From positions 12,106 to 76,105 of the forward strand of contig NZ_LMKE01000010.1 in assembly GCF_001421245.1 (NCBI RefSeq): 64,000 bases of DNA. Direction: 5' to 3'. Below, one piece after another: positions 51,376-60,194 of this stretch (position 1 is its first letter; every line of letters begins with the position of its first letter). The position numbers and the translations under genes were made by a program. This stretch comes from Sphingomonas sp. Leaf10 (lineage in GTDB: Bacteria; Pseudomonadota; Alphaproteobacteria; Sphingomonadales; Sphingomonadaceae). The notes under the pieces are model-generated. The model saw only the letters and a program-made list of their open reading frames with translations, was not told the DNA's origin and did not search any database.

Positions 51376-51984
51376 ATGACGACGACTTCCAACGCCGCGA
51401 CCCGACGGAAGCCGCGCGGCGTACCATCGCCGGCCGGCATTTTCCTCCGTGGGTTCGTGAAGCATCCGGTAATGGTCGGGTCGGTCATCCCGTCGTCGAA
51501 CCGCCTGATCCGCAAGATGCTGGCCCCGATCGACTGGGCCAATGCGAAGGTGGTGGTCGAATATGGTCCGGGCGTCGGCACCTTTTGCCGCCCGATCCTC
51601 GAACGCCTCGCCCCCGATGCGCAATTGATCGTCATCGATACCAACCCCGATTTCATCGATTATCTGAACGCGACGATCCTCGATTCGCGCTTCTCGGCGG
51701 TCCACGGGTCGGCGGCCGATGTCGAACGGATCGTCGCCGATCATGGTCAGCCGCATGCCGATTACGTGCTGTCGGGGCTGCCCTTCTCGACGCTGCCCGC
51801 CGGGGTGGGTGACGATATCGCCGCCGCGACGCAGGCGGTGTTGCGGCCGGGCGGCGCGTTCCTCGTCTATCAGTTCAATCCGCGCGTCCGCGACTTTCTC
51901 GACCGGCAATTCGCGCGGATCGACCACGACATGGAATGGTGGAACATGCCGCCCGCGCAACTGTGGTGGGCGTGGAAGGACTGA
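51376..51984 (+). CDS. SAM-dependent methyltransferase, phospholipid N-methyltransferase (PmtA)-like
   Basis: A 202-residue class I methyltransferase. N-terminal FLRGFVKHPVMVGSVIPSSNRL is typical of the PmtA/rRNA-adenine-dimethylase-like group in which GxxxPSS precedes motif I (VEYGPGVGTFCRPILERL). Motif II is LIVIDTNPDFIDYL and the substrate motif is LSGLPFSTLPAG. Sinorhizobium-type PmtA methylates phosphatidylethanolamine; that activity here is inferred. It lies between the CDC48-like gene and the PKS gene on the same strand. Confidence 0.75.
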   Translation: MTTTSNAATRRKPRGVPSPAGIFLRGFVKHPVMVGSVIPSSNRLIRKMLAPIDWANAKVVVEYGPGVGTFCRPILERLAPDAQLIVIDTNPDFIDYLNATILDSRFSAVHGSAADVERIVADHGQPHADYVLSGLPFSTLPAGVGDDIAAATQAVLRPGGAFLVYQFNPRVRDFLDRQFARIDHDMEWWNMPPAQLWWAWKD

Positions 51985-52023
51985 TTTCGTAGCCTTTTGC
52001 GGCGCCGGTGCGTTGACGCCGCA

Positions 52024-53103
52024 ATGACTTTCCCCGCCGCGCCCGTCGCCTGGCTCAACGCGGTCGCCACCGCGACGCCTGCTCACGACATTCATCACGC
52101 CTTTATCGACTGGGCGCGCTTGCGATTGCCGCAGCGTGAGGCGCGACTGTTCGACCGGATGGTCGAGCGCGCCGGGATCGGGCGGCGCTGGTCGGTACTG
52201 CCGCAGGGTGACGACGGCGGATCGCCGGTCGCGCCTGGTGGCTTCTATGCCGATGCGATGCCCGGCACGGCGGCGCGGATGACCGTATATGCTGATGCCG
52301 CGCCGACGTTGGCGCTGTCGGCGATCGAACGGCTGGCGGCCCAGCATCCGCTCGGCACCATCACCCATGTCGTCGTGGCGAGCTGCACCGGTTTCGTCGC
52401 GCCGGGGATCGATCAGATCATCGCCGCGCGGCTCTGCCTGCCACCCGCGACCGAACGGCTGCTGATCGGCTTCATGGGCTGTTACGCCGCCGTCGCCGCG
52501 CTGCGCAGCGCCCGCCACATCGTCCGCTCCGAACCGGGTGCACGTGTGCTGGTCGTCACCGTCGAGCTGTCGACGCTGCATCTGCAACCGGCGGTCACGC
52601 TCGAACCTTTGCTGGCGATGCTGCAATTCGGCGATGGCGCGGCGGCGGCGCTGGTGACGACCGACCCTGCCGGAGTCGCGATCGAGACGCCGTTCGCCGC
52701 CGCGCTACCCGATTCGGCGGAACTGATCCGATGGGACATCACCGATGCCGGTTTCGCGATGCATTTGTCGGGGGAGGTACCCGGCCGTATCGCCACCGCG
52801 CTCGCCGATCCCGGCTTCGCGGCGGCGGCCACCGGAGGGCGCTCGCTCGCCGAGGTGGATGGCTGGGCGGTCCATGCCGGCGGGCGGTCGATCCTCGATG
52901 CGGTCGAACGCAGCCTGTCGCTGTCGCCCGATGCGCTGAACGCATCGCGTGGCGTGCTGGCGGCGAACGGCAATATGTCGTCGGCGACGTTGATGTTCGT
53001 CCTTGCCGAACTGCTGGCCGGACCGCCGGTTTCTAGCGGTATCGCGCTTGCGTTCGGTCCCGGGCTCGCCGCCGAAGGCTTCGGCTTTCGGAGCGCGGCA
53101 TGA
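52024..53103 (+). CDS. type III polyketide synthase (chalcone/stilbene synthase-like)
   Basis: A 359-residue homodimeric polyketide synthase using CoA starters and malonyl-CoA. The catalytic triad is visible: Cys153 in GFMGCYAAVAAL, His284 in WAVHAGGRSILDAVE and Asn317 in NGNMSSATLMF. The N-terminus suits bacterial alkylresorcinol/alkylpyrone-type enzymes. The product cannot be read from sequence. Its stop overlaps the next ATG by 4 nt, so it forms an operon with a methyltransferase and an FAD oxidoreductase, a common tailoring set. Confidence 0.92.
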   Translation: MTFPAAPVAWLNAVATATPAHDIHHAFIDWARLRLPQREARLFDRMVERAGIGRRWSVLPQGDDGGSPVAPGGFYADAMPGTAARMTVYADAAPTLALSAIERLAAQHPLGTITHVVVASCTGFVAPGIDQIIAARLCLPPATERLLIGFMGCYAAVAALRSARHIVRSEPGARVLVVTVELSTLHLQPAVTLEPLLAMLQFGDGAAAALVTTDPAGVAIETPFAAALPDSAELIRWDITDAGFAMHLSGEVPGRIATALADPGFAAAATGGRSLAEVDGWAVHAGGRSILDAVERSLSLSPDALNASRGVLAANGNMSSATLMFVLAELLAGPPVSSGIALAFGPGLAAEGFGFRSAA

Positions 53104-53786
53104 GCTTCGCGCGCGTCCATGCCGAGGAGGCGATGGACGATCCCGCGCTCGACCCGGACGTTTATGGGGCGGTGCTGCGCGATCTGGCGCGGGTCAACCG
53201 GGTGACGATGGCGGCGCGGCCGACGCTCGCGTTCCTGTCGGGGATCGCCGGGCGGCGTGATCGGCTGAAGCTGCTCGATGTCGGGTACGGCGATGGCGAC
53301 ATGCTGCGCCGGATCGCACGCTGGGCTTCGGCGAGGGGCGTGGAGGCGGAGCTGGTCGGCATCGACCTGAACCCTCGCAGCGAAACCATCGCCCGCGCCG
53401 ATACGCCGCCTGATTTCGCGGTGACCTATCGCACCGGCGATTATGCCGAACTGGCGGGGCAGGGCTGGGACGTGATCGTCTCCAGCCTCGTCGCGCACCA
53501 CATGACGCATGGCCAACTGGTCGCGTTCCTGCGCTTCATGGAGGCGGAGGCAGCGCGCGGCTGGTTCGTCAACGACCTGCACCGCCATCGCTTTGCCCAT
53601 CGCGGCTATCCGCTGCTCGCCACGCTGATGGGCTGGCACCCGATCGTCCGCGCTGATGGTACGTTGTCGATCGCGCGGTCCTATCGTCCGCACGAATGGC
53701 CGCCGATCCTTGCCGAAGCAGGGATTGGCGACGCGCGGGTGCGGCGGCATTTTCCGTTCCGGCTATGCGTCGAACGTCGGCGCTGA
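53100..53786 (+). CDS. class I SAM-dependent methyltransferase of the type III PKS cluster
   Basis: A 228-residue methyltransferase with motif I LLDVGYGDGDMLRRIARWA, acidic VGIDLNPRS and post-motif WDVIVSSLVAHHMTHGQLVAFLR. Located within the PKS operon (4-nt overlap before, 22-nt overlap after), it probably methylates the polyketide. O- or C-methylation cannot be distinguished. A GYGDG form replaces the more common GCGxG. Confidence 0.85.
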   Translation: MSFARVHAEEAMDDPALDPDVYGAVLRDLARVNRVTMAARPTLAFLSGIAGRRDRLKLLDVGYGDGDMLRRIARWASARGVEAELVGIDLNPRSETIARADTPPDFAVTYRTGDYAELAGQGWDVIVSSLVAHHMTHGQLVAFLRFMEAEAARGWFVNDLHRHRFAHRGYPLLATLMGWHPIVRADGTLSIARSYRPHEWPPILAEAGIGDARVRRHFPFRLCVERRR

Positions 53787-54862
53787 TCGCGGGCGGCGGT
53801 CCGGCCGGCGCGGTCGCGGCGCTGCTGCTGGCGCGGCAAGGTGCGGCACCAGTCCTGCTGGAGCGGTCGCGCGGCACGCCCGATGCGCTGTGCGGCGGGT
53901 TCCTGTCATGGCGGACGCTGGCGTCGCTGCGGCAGATCGGGGTCGAGCCGGAGGGTCATGTCGTGCGTCGGGTCGTGCTGTTCGCCGGCGGCGGTCGCTC
54001 CGAATCACCGCTACCCGCGCCCGCGATCGGCTTGTCGCGGCGGCGGCTGGATGCGCTGTTGCTGAACGCGGCACAGGCGGCGGGGGCGGGGGTCGAACGC
54101 GGGGTGACGATCCGGTCAGCCGAAAGCCGCACGCTGCATACCGGTGACGGGGCAGAGGTTACCGGCGACACGCTGTTCCTCGCCACCGGCAAGCATGACC
54201 TGCGTGGGGCGATGCGCGATGCCCATCCGGGTGCCGACCCCGCGATGGGGGTGCGGGTCCGGCTTGGACCGCATCCGGCACTCGCGCGTCTGGTCGGCGA
54301 TGCGATCGAACTCCACGCCTTTGCCGGCGGCTATGGCGGGCTGGTGGTTCAGGAGGATGGCAGCGCCAATCTGTGCATGGCGCTGCGCCGGTCGCGCCTG
54401 CGCGCGGCGGGCGATCTGCCGGGATTGCTGCGGATGTTGGCTGGCGAATGTCCGGCGCTGGGCGAACGGCTGGCCTATCTCGCCGAAACACCCGCAATCG
54501 ATGCGGTCGCCAATGTCCCCTATGGCTGGCGCGCGCGTACGACCGGGGCGGGCGTCTATCGGCTGGGTGATCAGGCAGGCGTGATCCCGTCGTTGGCCGG
54601 CGAAGGCATGGGCATCGCCATCGCCAGCGCGATCCGGGCGGTCGCGGCGTGGCAGCATCAGGGCGCGGCCGGGGCGATCGGCTATCAGCGCGACTTGGCC
54701 AAAGCCCTCCGCCGGCCGATCGCGCTGGCGGGCCTGCTCAGGACATTGGCCGAGAACCGGCGGGGCAGTGCTTTGCTGCTGGCGGGCGGGCGGATGCCGT
54801 GGCTGGTCGGCAAGGCGGCCGCCTGGACCCGCGTCGATCAGATGCCGGCATACCAGTCGTAA
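53765..54862 (+). CDS. FAD-dependent oxidoreductase of the type III PKS cluster
   Basis: A 365-residue flavoprotein of the geranylgeranyl reductase/aromatic hydroxylase-like superfamily. The Rossmann motif ALIAGGGPAGAVAALLLARQG is at residues 7-27 and the FAD-binding GD segment is YRLGDQAGVIPSLAGEGMGIAIASA. It probably oxidises or hydroxylates the polyketide product. The start at 53765 overlaps the methyltransferase by 22 nt. Its 3' end overlaps the convergent molybdoenzyme gene by 25 nt. Confidence 0.87.
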   Translation: MRRTSALIAGGGPAGAVAALLLARQGAAPVLLERSRGTPDALCGGFLSWRTLASLRQIGVEPEGHVVRRVVLFAGGGRSESPLPAPAIGLSRRRLDALLLNAAQAAGAGVERGVTIRSAESRTLHTGDGAEVTGDTLFLATGKHDLRGAMRDAHPGADPAMGVRVRLGPHPALARLVGDAIELHAFAGGYGGLVVQEDGSANLCMALRRSRLRAAGDLPGLLRMLAGECPALGERLAYLAETPAIDAVANVPYGWRARTTGAGVYRLGDQAGVIPSLAGEGMGIAIASAIRAVAAWQHQGAAGAIGYQRDLAKALRRPIALAGLLRTLAENRRGSALLLAGGRMPWLVGKAAAWTRVDQMPAYQS

Positions 54863-55590
54863 CCGGCGACATCCTCCCAGAACCCGCCCTTGCCGCCCGC
54901 GATGGGGTTCAGCGACGCGACCGCCTCGATCCGCTCGACATATTTGGCGTGCTTGTAGCCCAGTTGCCGCTCGACCCGCAGCCGCAGCGGCGCCCCGTTC
55001 GGCACGCCGAGGAGCCGGTCGTTCAGCGCCCACGCCAATATGGTCTGCGGATGGAAGGCGTCGATCAGGTCGATCGACTCGTAATAAGGCCGCCCGCTGA
55101 TCGCATCGGCACAATGGAACACCACATAGCGCGCGTCCGGCCGCAACCCCGCCAAGTCGAGGATTCGCGACAGCCGCGGTCCGGTCCATTTGCCGATCGC
55201 GCTCCACCCCTCGACACAGTCGTGCCGCGTGATCTGCTGGCGCGACGGCATCGACCGGATCTGATCGAGCCGCAGCGACAATGGTCGCGCGACCAGCCCG
55301 TTGACGGTCACCCGCCAGTCGGCGAAGCGGTTCGCGGCATGCGCGTTATAGTCGGGGGTGTTGGGATTGTTGGTTCCGTTGGCGCGAAAGATCGGCGAGC
55401 GTTGTTCCGGCCGATACTCGACCGCCAGCGCGTCGCGCGCGGTGATCGCCCGCTGCAACCCGCGATGCGCGACCTCTGCCCCGCCCAATAGCTGCTGCGC
55501 TACCGGCAACTGCGCGACCCGATCGCATGCCGCGACCAGCCCGCCGGCCCCCACGACCAGCGCCGATCGGCGGGAAATCAGCCGGCTCAT
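54838..55590 (-). CDS. molybdopterin-dependent oxidoreductase, sulfite oxidase-like, Tat lipoprotein
   Basis: A 250-residue protein of the sulfite oxidase/YedY fold. The molybdenum ligand Cys lies in RHDCVEGWSAIGKWTGPRLSRIL, and the GYKHAKYVERIEAV segment closes the fold. The N-terminus combines ISRRSALVVGAGGLVAAC, a twin-arginine plus lipobox signal, so it should be exported folded and membrane anchored. Its start overlaps the stop of the cytochrome b gene by 4 nt, so the two form a redox pair. Physiological substrate unknown. Confidence 0.87.
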   Translation of the reverse strand: MSRLISRRSALVVGAGGLVAACDRVAQLPVAQQLLGGAEVAHRGLQRAITARDALAVEYRPEQRSPIFRANGTNNPNTPDYNAHAANRFADWRVTVNGLVARPLSLRLDQIRSMPSRQQITRHDCVEGWSAIGKWTGPRLSRILDLAGLRPDARYVVFHCADAISGRPYYESIDLIDAFHPQTILAWALNDRLLGVPNGAPLRLRVERQLGYKHAKYVERIEAVASLNPIAGGKGGFWEDVAGYDWYAGI

Positions 55591-56276
55591 TCAGGCACCC
55601 GCCAACGCCCGGTGACCATCGAGCGCACCTCGTTCACCGCCCCCGCCAATATCACCAGCACCAGATGGACGATGACGAACAAGGTGATGCCGCTCGCCGC
55701 CAGAAAGTGAATCGACCGCGCCGACTGCCGCCCGCCGAGCACTCCCAAAACCCATGGAAACGCCGCGTTCAGCCCCGGAGACATCGCGATGCCGGTCAGG
55801 ATCACCAGCGGCAACAGCCCGAAGATCACCAGCACATAGCTGAGTTTCTGGAGCACGTTGTAATCGCCCGGCGCCTCCGGATCATGAAAGCGGAAGGCGA
55901 GATGCGCCCGGATGTCGGCGATCAGATGCGCCCGCGACAACTCGGCCCGCCGGATGCGAAGGTCGCGTTGGAAATGCCGGTTGAGCAGGCTGGCGACCAT
56001 ATAGGCCAGCAACCCGAAGCCCAGCACCAGCGCAAAGCTCAGATGCCAGTTGCGGGCCAGCGCAAGATTATAGTTTTGCGGAATCGTAACCCATCCCGGA
56101 AACCGGTCGAACGTCAGCCAGGCGGAATCGAAATTCGCGCCATAGCGCCCCCAATAGAGCCGGGGATGCGCGTTCAGGATCATCAGCCCGCTGCCGATCA
56201 AAATGATGATCGCGACCGCATTGACCCAGTGCCACAGGCGGGTGGCCAGTCGGTGGCGATAGATCGAACGCGTCAT
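55587..56276 (-). CDS. cytochrome b561-type membrane protein
   Basis: A 229-residue membrane protein with four predicted helices and histidines suited to bind two hemes: His in RHRLATRLWHWVNA and in NWHLSFALVLG, plus IHFLAASG and VHLVLVI. It resembles hydrogenase/formate-dehydrogenase-type b-cytochromes. It likely passes electrons between quinone and the adjacent molybdoenzyme, analogous to the MsrQ-MsrP pair, though it is not itself MsrQ-like by sequence inspection. Confidence 0.82.
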   Translation of the reverse strand: MTRSIYRHRLATRLWHWVNAVAIIILIGSGLMILNAHPRLYWGRYGANFDSAWLTFDRFPGWVTIPQNYNLALARNWHLSFALVLGFGLLAYMVASLLNRHFQRDLRIRRAELSRAHLIADIRAHLAFRFHDPEAPGDYNVLQKLSYVLVIFGLLPLVILTGIAMSPGLNAAFPWVLGVLGGRQSARSIHFLAASGITLFVIVHLVLVILAGAVNEVRSMVTGRWRVPE

Positions 56277-56354
56277 GCCCTTGATCTAGGCCGGATCGCG
56301 GCAATTGCGAAGCATGGTTGCACCATCGGTGCGGATCGTGCGTTGGGGCCGGGC

Positions 56355-56960
56355 ATGACCGATTTCCACTCCTATGCGCCAGCCGATGGCCACCGCCTGC
56401 CGCACGACCCGTTCAACGCGATCATCGCGCCGCGCCCGATTGGCTGGATCGCCAGCGTGTCGGCGGAGGGCAAACGCAATCTCGCGCCGTACAGTTTCTT
56501 CAACGCCTTCAACTATCACCCGCCGATCATCGGCTTCGCCTCGACCGCGGCAAAGGATACGCTCGCCAATGTCCGCGCGACGGGCGAGTTCGTCTGGAAC
56601 CTCGCGACCCGTGCGCAGGCCGATGCGATGAACGCGACATCGGCGACGACCGAGGCCGACGAATTTGCGCTCGCCGGCCTCGACACGCTTCCCTCGACGG
56701 CCGTCGCGCCGCCGCGCGTGGCGGGATCGCCGGTCCAGTTCGAATGCCGATCGACCCAGATCGTCCGCCTGACCGTTCATGCGGGCGGCGAAATCGATAC
56801 GTGGCTGGTGCTCGGCGAAGTGGTGCAGGTCCATATCGACCCGGCGCTGCTCGACGACGGCATCTACCGCACCGAACGCGCGCACCCGATCCTGCGCGGT
56901 GGCGGGGCGGGGGACTATTTCGAACCCGGCGAACGCTTCGACATGCGTCGTCCGCGCTGA
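56355..56960 (+). CDS. flavin reductase family protein (FMN-binding split barrel)
   Basis: A 201-residue protein with the flavin reductase-like domain: PHDPFNAIIAPRPIGWIASVS, NLAPYSFFNAFNYHPPIIGF and KDTLANVRATGEFVWNLAT. These proteins reduce FMN for partner monooxygenases or bind flavin for other roles. It is divergent from the cytochrome gene and its partner is unknown. Confidence 0.88.
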   Translation: MTDFHSYAPADGHRLPHDPFNAIIAPRPIGWIASVSAEGKRNLAPYSFFNAFNYHPPIIGFASTAAKDTLANVRATGEFVWNLATRAQADAMNATSATTEADEFALAGLDTLPSTAVAPPRVAGSPVQFECRSTQIVRLTVHAGGEIDTWLVLGEVVQVHIDPALLDDGIYRTERAHPILRGGGAGDYFEPGERFDMRRPR

Positions 56961-56963
56961 CGT

Positions 56964-57722
56964 TCAGCCATAGGCCCGGACGAAGAACACCACCGTCACG
57001 CTGAACGTCACCAGCAACGTCCACGCCCGCACCTGCCCGGAGGTCAGCTTCACCCCCAGCTTCGCGCCCAGCCAGCCGCCGAGAATGCCGCCCAGCACCA
57101 TCGGCACGCAGGCCGCCCATGCGACCATGCCGCACAGGATGAAGATGATCGCCGCCGCGCTGTTGGCGGTTGCCAGCATCAGCGTGCGCGGTGCCGCCAT
57201 CGATTTGGGATCGGCCCCGGCGAGCAGGCCATAGGTCGCCGTGACCATCATGCCCACACCCCCGCCGAAATAGCCGCCGTAAATGCCGAGCAGCACCTGT
57301 GCGACGACCAGCGACGCCGGCCCGATCGTCACCCGATCGTGCAGCCATACCGCCGCGTGCCTGCCCGTCGCGATGGCGAGGAAGGCGACCAGCAACAGCC
57401 ACGGCACGATCACGTCGAACAGGTCGCTGGGCGTCCATACCAGCAACAGGCTGCCGACCAGTCCCGATACGAAGGTGATCGTGGTCAGTAATCGGATCGG
57501 CAATCCGCCCAAGGGGCCGAGGCCCCGGCGATAGGCCCATGCGCTGGCGATGGCGCCTGGCTGCAACGCGACGTTCGACGTCGCATTGGCGATCGATCCC
57601 GGCAGCCCCAGCACGATCAGTGCCGGCATCGTCGCGAACGTGCCGCCACCGGCCAGCGCATTCATCGCGCCGCCGACCATGCCGGCACCAGCAGCAAGGC
57701 CGAGGGAAACGGGATCGATCAT
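56964..57722 (-). CDS. TSUP/TauE-SafE family membrane permease (second copy type)
   Basis: A 252-residue membrane protein with about seven or eight helices and the family motifs MNALAGGGTFATMPALI, NATSNVALQPGAIAS, GIYGGYFGGGVGMMV and ATANSAAAIIFI. It differs clearly from the TSUP protein at 28 kb, so the two are not recent duplicates. Substrate unknown; proximity to the sulfite-oxidase-like enzyme is suggestive of sulfur anions but not proof. Confidence 0.87.
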   Translation of the reverse strand: MIDPVSLGLAAGAGMVGGAMNALAGGGTFATMPALIVLGLPGSIANATSNVALQPGAIASAWAYRRGLGPLGGLPIRLLTTITFVSGLVGSLLLVWTPSDLFDVIVPWLLLVAFLAIATGRHAAVWLHDRVTIGPASLVVAQVLLGIYGGYFGGGVGMMVTATYGLLAGADPKSMAAPRTLMLATANSAAAIIFILCGMVAWAACVPMVLGGILGGWLGAKLGVKLTSGQVRAWTLLVTFSVTVVFFVRAYG

Positions 57723-57841
57723 CGCGCCGCTAGAGCGCAAGCGCCGTCGCCTGTCGAGGCCGTTTCACGGTGCCGCAGACCTGTCCGCGACCGCGAACGG
57801 CCGACACGATGAACGTTCGTTCATAGTATGCGACAAAATAT

Positions 57842-57855
57842 CATACCCTTGTATG
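57842..57855. promoter_or_regulatory. CATAC-N4-GTATG dyad upstream of the HdeA-like gene
   Basis: A perfect 5-bp inverted repeat about 87 nt upstream of the GTG, in an AT-rich segment (ttcatagtatgcgacaaaat precedes it). A candidate operator; the binding protein is unknown. Confidence 0.35.
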
Positions 57856-57941
57856 AAAGCTCCGGAAATTCGGACCGGGGCAGAAACAAAGCGCGGATTT
57901 GCGCGATTCCGGAGAGCCTCACATGGAAAGGAGAAGGCATC

Positions 57942-58322
57942 GTGAAGAAGGTTCTTTTGGCAGTCGTCGCAGCTTCCACCCTCGCCACTGGTGGTATCGC
58001 CGTCGCGCAACAGGCCAACAAGCCATGGGTCGCCGAAGCCGCCGAGGTCCCCGGTCGGCAGGGGACCGAACGCACCGTCGCCCTCATCAAAAGCGGCAAG
58101 AAGCTCGAAACCGTAAGCTGCCGCGATTTCAACGCGCTCGATGATAGTTTCCAGCCGGAAGCGATCCAATACGCCGCCAACTATGGCCCGAAGGGCAAAC
58201 CGCACCCGACCCTGACCGTCGATGGTATCGAAACGATCCGTCCGGCCGTGGTGGCCAATTGTCAGGCGCGTCCGGGCGACCAGTTCGTCCAGTCGGTCCA
58301 CGCCGCGCTGAAGAACCACTGA
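57942..58322 (+). CDS. HdeA/HdeB-like periplasmic protein
   Basis: A 126-residue exported protein. The GTG start lies 4 nt after AAGGAGAAGG. Signal peptide MKKVLLAVVAASTLATGGIAVAQ. The mature part resembles acid-stress chaperones of the HdeA family: one Cys in VSCRDFNALDDSFQPEAIQ and the second in VVANCQARPGDQF, suitable for the single disulfide. HdeA proteins bind unfolded periplasmic proteins at low pH; this function is inferred and distant homology limits confidence. Confidence 0.7.
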   Translation: MKKVLLAVVAASTLATGGIAVAQQANKPWVAEAAEVPGRQGTERTVALIKSGKKLETVSCRDFNALDDSFQPEAIQYAANYGPKGKPHPTLTVDGIETIRPAVVANCQARPGDQFVQSVHAALKNH

Positions 58323-58374
58323 TCCCTGACGGCCCGGGCGACATTGGTTCGTCCGGGCCGGTTTTGGTCGAACG

Positions 58375-59550
58375 TCAGTCGGCGATCGCCGCCGCCTCAC
58401 GGTCGCGCTCCGCCCGGCTCTTCTTTTCCGCGGCGGTCTTCAGCTGCCCACAGGCTGCACCGATATCCTGCCCGCGTGTCCGGCGGACCGGGGCGGAGAT
58501 GCCGCCTTCGAACACGATGTCGCTGAACGCACGGATGCGTTCGGGCGTCGAGCATTCGTACACGGTGCCGGGCCACGGGTTGAACGGAATCAGATTGACC
58601 TTCGCCGGCAGCTGATATTTGCGCAGCAGCCGCACCAGTTCGCGTGCATCGTCGTCGCTGTCGTTCTTGTCCTTCAGCATCACATATTCGAACGTGATGC
58701 GTCGGGCGTTGTTCGCGCCGGGATAGTCGGCGCACGCCTGCAACAATTCCTCGATGCCGTATTTGCGGTTCAGCGGCACGATCTCGTCGCGCACCTCCTT
58801 GGTCACCGCGTGCAGCGACACGGCGAGGTTCACGCCGATCTCCTCACCGGCGCGCGCCATCATCGGCACCACGCCCGACGTGCTGAGCGTGATCCGCCGC
58901 TTGCTGAGCGCCAACCCGTCGCCGTCCATCACGACGCTCAGCGCATCGCGCACCGCATCGAAATTATACAGCGGCTCGCCCATCCCCATCATCACGATGT
59001 TGGTCAGCATCCGCCCCTCGGGCTGGCTCGGCCATTCGCCCAGCGCGTCGCGCGCCAGCATGACCTGTCCGACGATCTCGCCCGGGGTCAGGTTGCGCAC
59101 CAGCCGCATCGTGCCGGTGTGGCAGAAGGTGCAGTTGAGCGTGCAGCCGACCTGGCTCGACACGCACAGCGTCCCCCGATCGGCATCGGGGATGAACACC
59201 ATCTCGTAATCCTGCCCGTCGGGCGAGGTCAGCAGCCATTTGCGCGTGCCGTCGTTCGATACCTGCGCTTCCTTCACATCGGGGCGGCCGATGACGAAGT
59301 GATGCTCGAGCGTCGGGTGCTGCACCTTGGCGATATCGGTCATCGCCGAAAATTCGGTCGCGCCGCGATTATAGATCCAGTGCCAGATCTGCTTGGCGCG
59401 CAACTTCGCCTGGCGGGCATCGAACCCGGCGGCTTCGAGCGCGGCACGGATTTCGGGCTTGGACAGGCCGACCAGATCGGTCCGGCCGTCGGGACGCGGG
59501 GCTAGCGGCCGCGGAACGGGCACGGGGTCGACATGGCCGGGAATCGGCAT
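58375..59550 (-). CDS. rlmN: dual-specificity 23S rRNA A2503 / tRNA A37 methyltransferase
   Basis: A 391-residue radical SAM enzyme. The Fe-S motif [11 protein letters not shown] (CxxxCxxC) is present, with downstream [25 protein letters not shown] and the catalytic Cys in [14 protein letters not shown] second in-frame ATG at 59574 would add eight residues; 59550 ([13 protein letters not shown]) was chosen because it begins with the conserved-looking segment. It is convergent with the HdeA-like gene. Confidence 0.94.
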   Translation of the reverse strand: MPIPGHVDPVPVPRPLAPRPDGRTDLVGLSKPEIRAALEAAGFDARQAKLRAKQIWHWIYNRGATEFSAMTDIAKVQHPTLEHHFVIGRPDVKEAQVSNDGTRKWLLTSPDGQDYEMVFIPDADRGTLCVSSQVGCTLNCTFCHTGTMRLVRNLTPGEIVGQVMLARDALGEWPSQPEGRMLTNIVMMGMGEPLYNFDAVRDALSVVMDGDGLALSKRRITLSTSGVVPMMARAGEEIGVNLAVSLHAVTKEVRDEIVPLNRKYGIEELLQACADYPGANNARRITFEYVMLKDKNDSDDDARELVRLLRKYQLPAKVNLIPFNPWPGTVYECSTPERIRAFSDIVFEGGISAPVRRTRGQDIGAACGQLKTAAEKKSRAERDREAAAIAD

Positions 59551-59635
59551 GGGGGGCGACGAGACTGTCAGCATCGGCGGGATATAGCCGATTTCAGGTG
59601 GGATTTCCACTGGGGGCTACGACTGGTCCCACCAC

Positions 59636-59731
59636 CGTCATCCCCGCGTAGGCGGGGATCCATAAACGCAGCAGCGGCGACTCTGCCACGGACGTCGGCG
59701 GCAATGGTTTCCGCCTTGCGCGGGAATGACG
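59636..59731. repeat. palindromic repeat, CGTCAT family
   Basis: Left arm cgtcatccccgcgtaggcgg (59636-59662) and right arm ending cttgcgcgggaatgacg (59704-59731). Inner pairing ccgacgtc-type as in the 38.8-kb copy. It lies upstream of rlmN and downstream of the secreted protein gene. Confidence 0.85.
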
Positions 59732-59750
59732 AAGGACGCGCTCGGATACC

Positions 59751-60194
59751 CTATAAACACCCCAAAGCCGCCGCATCGATTGCGGTCGCCGCGCCCGCCA
59801 GCGCATAGACGTCGACGAACGGCGCGCCGTTCTCGCCCACGCTCTCGACGCTCATCGACCGGCCACCACGCATCGCCGCGACGATCGCGCGATCGGTGGC
59901 CGGGTCGGGGCTCCATGCGTCGATCCGCCCGGCCTTCAGTTCGAACCGCCGCTCACCGATCGCCAGTACGACTTGCGCGCGGTCGCTGCGCGGGCGGCTC
60001 AGACGGACATGGACTTGCCCGCGCGCGCCCGCACCTGGCCAACTACCGACACTGGCGAAGGGCGTGCCGGTACGCCCACGCACCGGGCGGCTGATCGCAT
60101 AGCAGCGCGTCGGCGCCTCGTCGCGAAACGCGCCCCAGCGTTGGTGGATGGAGATCGCCTGCGGTGCCGCCACCGCCAGCAGCAGCGCGATCAA
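59751..60194 (-). CDS. small exported protein, weakly IalB-like
   Basis: About 147 residues. The TTG start at 60194 overlaps the phosphatase stop (TTGA), implying coupling. The N-terminus LIALLLAVAAPQA is a short signal peptide. The mature sequence (HQRWGAFRDEAPTRCYAIS, then FELKAGRIDAWSPDPATDRAIVAAMRGG) has the layout of the invasion-associated locus B family, in which a Trp/Cys motif is followed by a late strand and a terminal Cys. The match is weak and the function unknown. Confidence 0.6.
   Translation of the reverse strand: MIALLLAVAAPQAISIHQRWGAFRDEAPTRCYAISRPVRGRTGTPFASVGSWPGAGARGQVHVRLSRPRSDRAQVVLAIGERRFELKAGRIDAWSPDPATDRAIVAAMRGGRSMSVESVGENGAPFVDVYALAGAATAIDAAALGCL

Noticed and set aside
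57811-57822. GAACGTTCGTTC as an alphaproteobacterial LexA box
   Set aside because: The GTTC-N7-GTTC spacing is not present; the two GTTC are adjacent.
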